From: JAFDVL01 sp043736395
GTDB lineage: Bacteria > Acidobacteriota > Blastocatellia > RBC074
NCBI GenBank assembly: GCA_043736395.1
Contig: JAYTCQ010000309.1
Coordinates: 1 to 24,801, forward strand
Direction of reading: 5' to 3'
DNA length: 24,801 nucleotides
In this document: positions 22,621 through 24,801 of the stretch, piece by piece
Layout of the letters: each line of letters starts with the position of its first letter
How positions within the stretch are numbered: the stretch's first letter is position 1
Made by a program: the position numbers and the translations under genes
The notes under the pieces: generated by a model
Told to the model about the DNA's origin: nothing
Database searches by the model: none
What the model saw: only the letters and a program-made list of their open reading frames with translations

Positions 22621-22860
22621 TTATTTTGAATGCTTTTCAATATAATCAACCGCATCTTTGACACTCTGAATCTTTTCAGCATCTTCATCGGGAATTTCGA
22701 CGCCGAATTCTTCTTCAAAACGCATGACAAGTTCAACGTTATCCAGCGAATCAGCACCAAGATCATCCACAAAACGAGCGTTTGGGGTAACTTCTGCTTC
22801 TTCGACTCCCAGCTCATCCACGATGATCTGTTTGACTTTCTCTTCAATTGATTCTGACAT
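22621..22860 (-). CDS. acpP: Acyl carrier protein
   Basis: A 79-aa acidic four-helix protein that carries growing acyl chains on a 4'-phosphopantetheine arm. The attachment site is Ser38 in GADSLDNVELVM. The usual Thr after DSLD is Asn here, a tolerated change. The helix II acidic surface (ELVMRFEEEFGVEIPDEDAEKI) that docks FAS enzymes is complete. GGAGGAA lies just before the ATG. It sits between fabG and fabF, the normal order. A frame on the same strand from 22847 overlaps it and is a shadow. Confidence 0.97.
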   Translation of the reverse strand: MSESIEEKVKQIIVDELGVEEAEVTPNARFVDDLGADSLDNVELVMRFEEEFGVEIPDEDAEKIQSVKDAVDYIEKHSK

Positions 22861-22892
22861 TAGTAATTTCCTCCAATTTAATTTGAGGTTTC

Positions 22893-22946
22893 AGGTGTCA
22901 GGTGTCGGGTGTCAGGTTAAATGCTGACACCTCACACCTAACACCT
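22893..22946. repeat. Heptamer-based palindrome between fabG and acpP
   Basis: Three tandem AGGTGTC-like heptamers (22893-22915) face an inverted set (22924-22946) across an 8-base loop; 20 of 23 positions pair. A further CACACCT follows. The same GGTGTCAG motif recurs in the fabD-fabG gap (two copies) and upstream of fabD, so the motif marks several junctions of this operon. Confidence 0.7.
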
Positions 22947-22955
22947 CACACCTAT

Positions 22956-23699
22956 TTACATATACATCCCGCCATTCACATTGATTACTTGTCCTGTGAT
23001 ATAGCCTGCCTCATCAGAGGCGAGAAATGCAACTGTGTTCGCGACCTCACGATCAGTTCCTGGCCGTTTCAACGGCACTTGATTGAGCATCGCATCTTTT
23101 GCCGAATCGGACAATACTGCCGTCATCGGAGTTTCAATAAATCCCGGTGCAATCGCATTGACCGTGATATTTCGAATTGCGTATTCACGTGCGACAGCTT
23201 TCGTAAAGCCAATAATTCCGGCTTTGGCTGCAATATAATTTACCTGTCCGGGATTGCCCATTTCCGCCACGACCGAAGTCAGATTAATGATGCGCCCCTT
23301 ACGAGCTTTCGTCATCATTGGCAATACTTGCTGCGTCAACAAAAAGACTCCCGTCAAATTTGTGTTAATCACCGCATCCCAATCATCGCGCTTCATTCTA
23401 ATCATCAATCCATCGCGCGTAATCGCAGCGTTATTGACCAGAATGTTAATGGCGCCAAGTTCGCTGCCAACTTTGGCAACTGCCGCTTTGATGTCGTCTT
23501 CAATACCTAGATCGCCTGGCACGGCTAAGGCACGGACTCCGAAAGCTCTGATTTCTTCGGCTACGGCTTCACATTTATCAAGGGTGCGCGCCATCACTGC
23601 GACATCAGCGCCAAGCTCGGCCAGCACCAGCGCAGTCGCTCGGCCAATGCCCTGTGAGCCGCCTGTGATGAATGCGATTTGTCCTTGTAAGCTAAACAT
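22956..23699 (-). CDS. fabG: 3-oxoacyl-ACP reductase
   Basis: A 247-aa NADPH-dependent short-chain reductase for the first reduction of each elongation cycle. The cofactor loop TGGSQGIGRA is at 12-21, NNAA at 89-92, and the catalytic tetrad is Asn114, Ser142, Tyr155 and Lys159 (YIAAK). The C-terminus ITGQVINVNGGMYM is typical FabG. All key residues are present. It lies 45 bases after fabD and 95 bases before acpP, the latter gap being filled by a heptamer palindrome. Its first ten residues (MFSLQGQIAF) are nearly those of FabD next door, see findings. Confidence 0.96.
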   Translation of the reverse strand: MFSLQGQIAFITGGSQGIGRATALVLAELGADVAVMARTLDKCEAVAEEIRAFGVRALAVPGDLGIEDDIKAAVAKVGSELGAINILVNNAAITRDGLMIRMKRDDWDAVINTNLTGVFLLTQQVLPMMTKARKGRIINLTSVVAEMGNPGQVNYIAAKAGIIGFTKAVAREYAIRNITVNAIAPGFIETPMTAVLSDSAKDAMLNQVPLKRPGTDREVANTVAFLASDEAGYITGQVINVNGGMYM

Positions 23700-23819
23700 T
23701 TTAACAGGTGTCAGATGCGAAGTTTCGGGTGTCAGATCAAAACCCTACTGACGAAGCTTTGCGAGTGAATCTTCTAAGCTCGCTATATTTTCAACGTTCA
23801 TCAGCGTGACTTCTTTGCT
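23671..23819. repeat. fabD-fabG junction, partner of a second copy at 24664-24801
   Basis: This block covers the fabG start, the spacer and the fabD 3' end. A diverged copy in the same order and orientation occupies 24664-24801. The first 31 bases agree at 26 positions (23671-23701 with 24664-24694). The spacer holds GGTGTCAG in both. The fabD ends share TGACGAAG, then GCGAG, AAGCTCG and TTCAAC. This is a direct duplication about 990 bases apart. Confidence 0.75.
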
Positions 23820-24692
23820 GATGGATTTCACTAAACCGCATAAAACTTTGCCGGGACCGACTTCGACAAAAGTCGTGACGCCTTCAGCAATTAATTTCTC
23901 AATACTTTCTGTCCAGCGCACTGACGTTGAAACCTGTCGGATCAATCCAGCGCGAGAAACTCCGCCTGAACTTACCAATTCAGCATCCACGTTATTCACC
24001 ATCGGTATAACAAGATCGTTGAAAGTAGCCTCTGTCAACGCTGGTGTCAATTGCTCTTGCGCAGGCATCATCAATGCGCAGTGAAAAGGCGCGCTAACTT
24101 TCAATGGAATGGCTTTGCGAGCACCCATTTCCAAACATTTTGCGCAAGCCCTTTCGACTGCTTCCTTGTGTCCAGCGATGACCGTTTGCACAGGTGTATT
24201 GAAATTCGCCGGAGAACAAATCTGATCTTCAGCAACTGCGGCGCAAGTTTCCGCGACCTTGCCAGCGTCAAGCCCTAATATCGCAGCCATCGCGCCAACG
24301 CCAACAGGGACAGCCTGTTGCATTAATTGTCCGCGCAGCCTAACTATTTTTACAGCATCTTTTAATGTCAAAGAACCCGCCGCAACCAATGCCGAATATT
24401 CACCGAGGCTATGACCCGCAACAAAATTCGGAGTGATTCCTTGCTCTGTCAAAATGCGGTGGACAGCAATCGAAGCCGTTAAAATTGCAGGTTGCGTATT
24501 CGAAGTTAACTGTAATTCTTCATCTGGGCCATTGAAGCACAAATCACGAATCGAAAATCCAAGCGTGTCATCCGCTTCATCAAATACAGATTGCGCGGAC
24601 GGAAAATTCTCCGCCAACTCACGCCCCATCCCTGCGTGTTGCGAGCCTTGCCCTGGGAAAACAAATGCAATCTGTCCTTCTAAACTTAACAT
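23745..24692 (-). CDS. fabD: Malonyl-CoA:ACP transacylase
   Basis: A 315-aa enzyme that moves malonyl from CoA to ACP. FVFPGQGSQHAGMG is at 10-23. The catalytic Ser95 lies in GHSLGEYSA, Arg120 binds the malonyl carboxylate, and the catalytic His204 lies in VSAPFHCALM. All are intact and the length is normal. The N-terminus (MLSLEGQIAFVF) is longer than the usual 'MKIAFVFPGQGSQ' and resembles the start of FabG. The ribosome binding site is weak (GGTAATTTACTCAA before ATG). Upstream lies a broken copy of its own 3' end. Confidence 0.96.
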   Translation of the reverse strand: MLSLEGQIAFVFPGQGSQHAGMGRELAENFPSAQSVFDEADDTLGFSIRDLCFNGPDEELQLTSNTQPAILTASIAVHRILTEQGITPNFVAGHSLGEYSALVAAGSLTLKDAVKIVRLRGQLMQQAVPVGVGAMAAILGLDAGKVAETCAAVAEDQICSPANFNTPVQTVIAGHKEAVERACAKCLEMGARKAIPLKVSAPFHCALMMPAQEQLTPALTEATFNDLVIPMVNNVDAELVSSGGVSRAGLIRQVSTSVRWTESIEKLIAEGVTTFVEVGPGKVLCGLVKSISKEVTLMNVENIASLEDSLAKLRQ

Positions 24693-24711
24693 TTGAGTAA
24701 ATTACCTGGTG

Positions 24712-24801
24712 TCAGTTTCCAACCGACTTTTGACGAAGTCTTGCGAGAGTGGTTACCAAGCTCGTTTTATCTTCAACATTCATTTAAGCAACTTTTCTGC
24801 T
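24712..24801 (-). pseudogene. Second fabD 3' end, interrupted by a stop (partial at window edge)
   Basis: Reading from the window edge, the frame encodes S-R-K-V-A then TAA (24784-24786), then in the same frame MNVEDKTSLVTTLARLRQ and five more residues to a TGA at 24712. FabD ends with S-K-E-V-T-L followed by MNVENIASLEDSLAKLRQ. The match continues on both sides of the stop, so this is a diverged fabD 3' end in which the Leu codon became TAA and the normal end was lost. Either a second fabD-like gene upstream now ends 18 residues early, or the piece is a relic fused behind another gene such as fabH. Only sequence beyond the window can decide. Confidence 0.7.

Noticed and set aside
22902..23510. 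A 202-codon plus-strand open frame
   Set aside because: Antisense to fabG, starting inside the heptamer palindrome; His/Cys/Arg-rich shadow translation with no domain.

Overview
The window looks like chromosomal DNA of a diderm (outer-membrane) bacterium. My best guess is Acidobacteriota, perhaps the Blastocatellia side. This is inference from gene style, not from a marker gene: a TonB-dependent receptor with N-terminal carboxypeptidase-regulatory-like domains, a winged-helix regulator fused to TPR repeats, a secreted CBM9-like protein with a widespread 'DIKPGS-type' C-terminal domain, moderate GC, and many palindromic repeats between genes. There is no rRNA, tRNA, CRISPR array, phage gene or recognisable transposase gene.

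Layout. (1) 1-4065, minus strand: a small P-loop kinase-like protein, a DUF1517-like membrane protein, a DUF4303-like protein overlapping a zinc-ribbon membrane protein, and a 468-aa membrane-anchored protein with a Gly/Ser/Arg-rich tail. A 29-bp inverted repeat sits between the first two, and a 169-bp multi-hairpin element lies at 4157-4325. (2) 4338-5189, minus: a DECR1-type 2,4-dienoyl-CoA reductase. (3) 5542-8139, plus: a TonB-dependent receptor with two regulatory-like domains. (4) 8325-14897, minus: a five-gene signalling module of outer-membrane porin, periplasmic PstS-like binding protein, membrane histidine kinase, stand-alone receiver, and a REC-PAS-GGDEF-EAL c-di-GMP enzyme. (5) 14898-15757: a long stretch without a convincing gene that carries repeats and possible operator sites. 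(6) 15758-17812, minus: five very small alpha/beta-barrel or NTF2-fold proteins. (7) 17945-18991, minus: a secreted CBM9-like protein, divergent from (8) 19361-21076, plus: a winged-helix/TPR regulator. (9) 21166-24692, minus: type II fatty-acid synthesis genes in transcription order fabD, fabG, acpP, fabF.

How genes work together. The fab genes form a standard elongation module: FabD makes malonyl-ACP, FabF condenses, FabG reduces and AcpP carries the chain. The porin-to-EAL cluster reads as a transmembrane route from a periplasmic ligand, through phosphotransfer, to cyclic-di-GMP. I do not recognise it as a named system, and I consider it the best candidate here for an undescribed one.

The most unusual structural observation is at the right edge. 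The junction between fabD and fabG (end of fabD, spacer, start of fabG) is present a second time upstream of fabD. That second copy leaves a broken fabD 3' end before fabD and gives FabD a FabG-like N-terminus. Dispersed palindromes are the second theme. One 61-bp family occurs at 15116 and 21078 with its central 22 bp inverted between the two copies, and a related perfect palindrome lies at 17023. Heptamer 'AGGTGTC' motifs mark the gene junctions from fabD to acpP.
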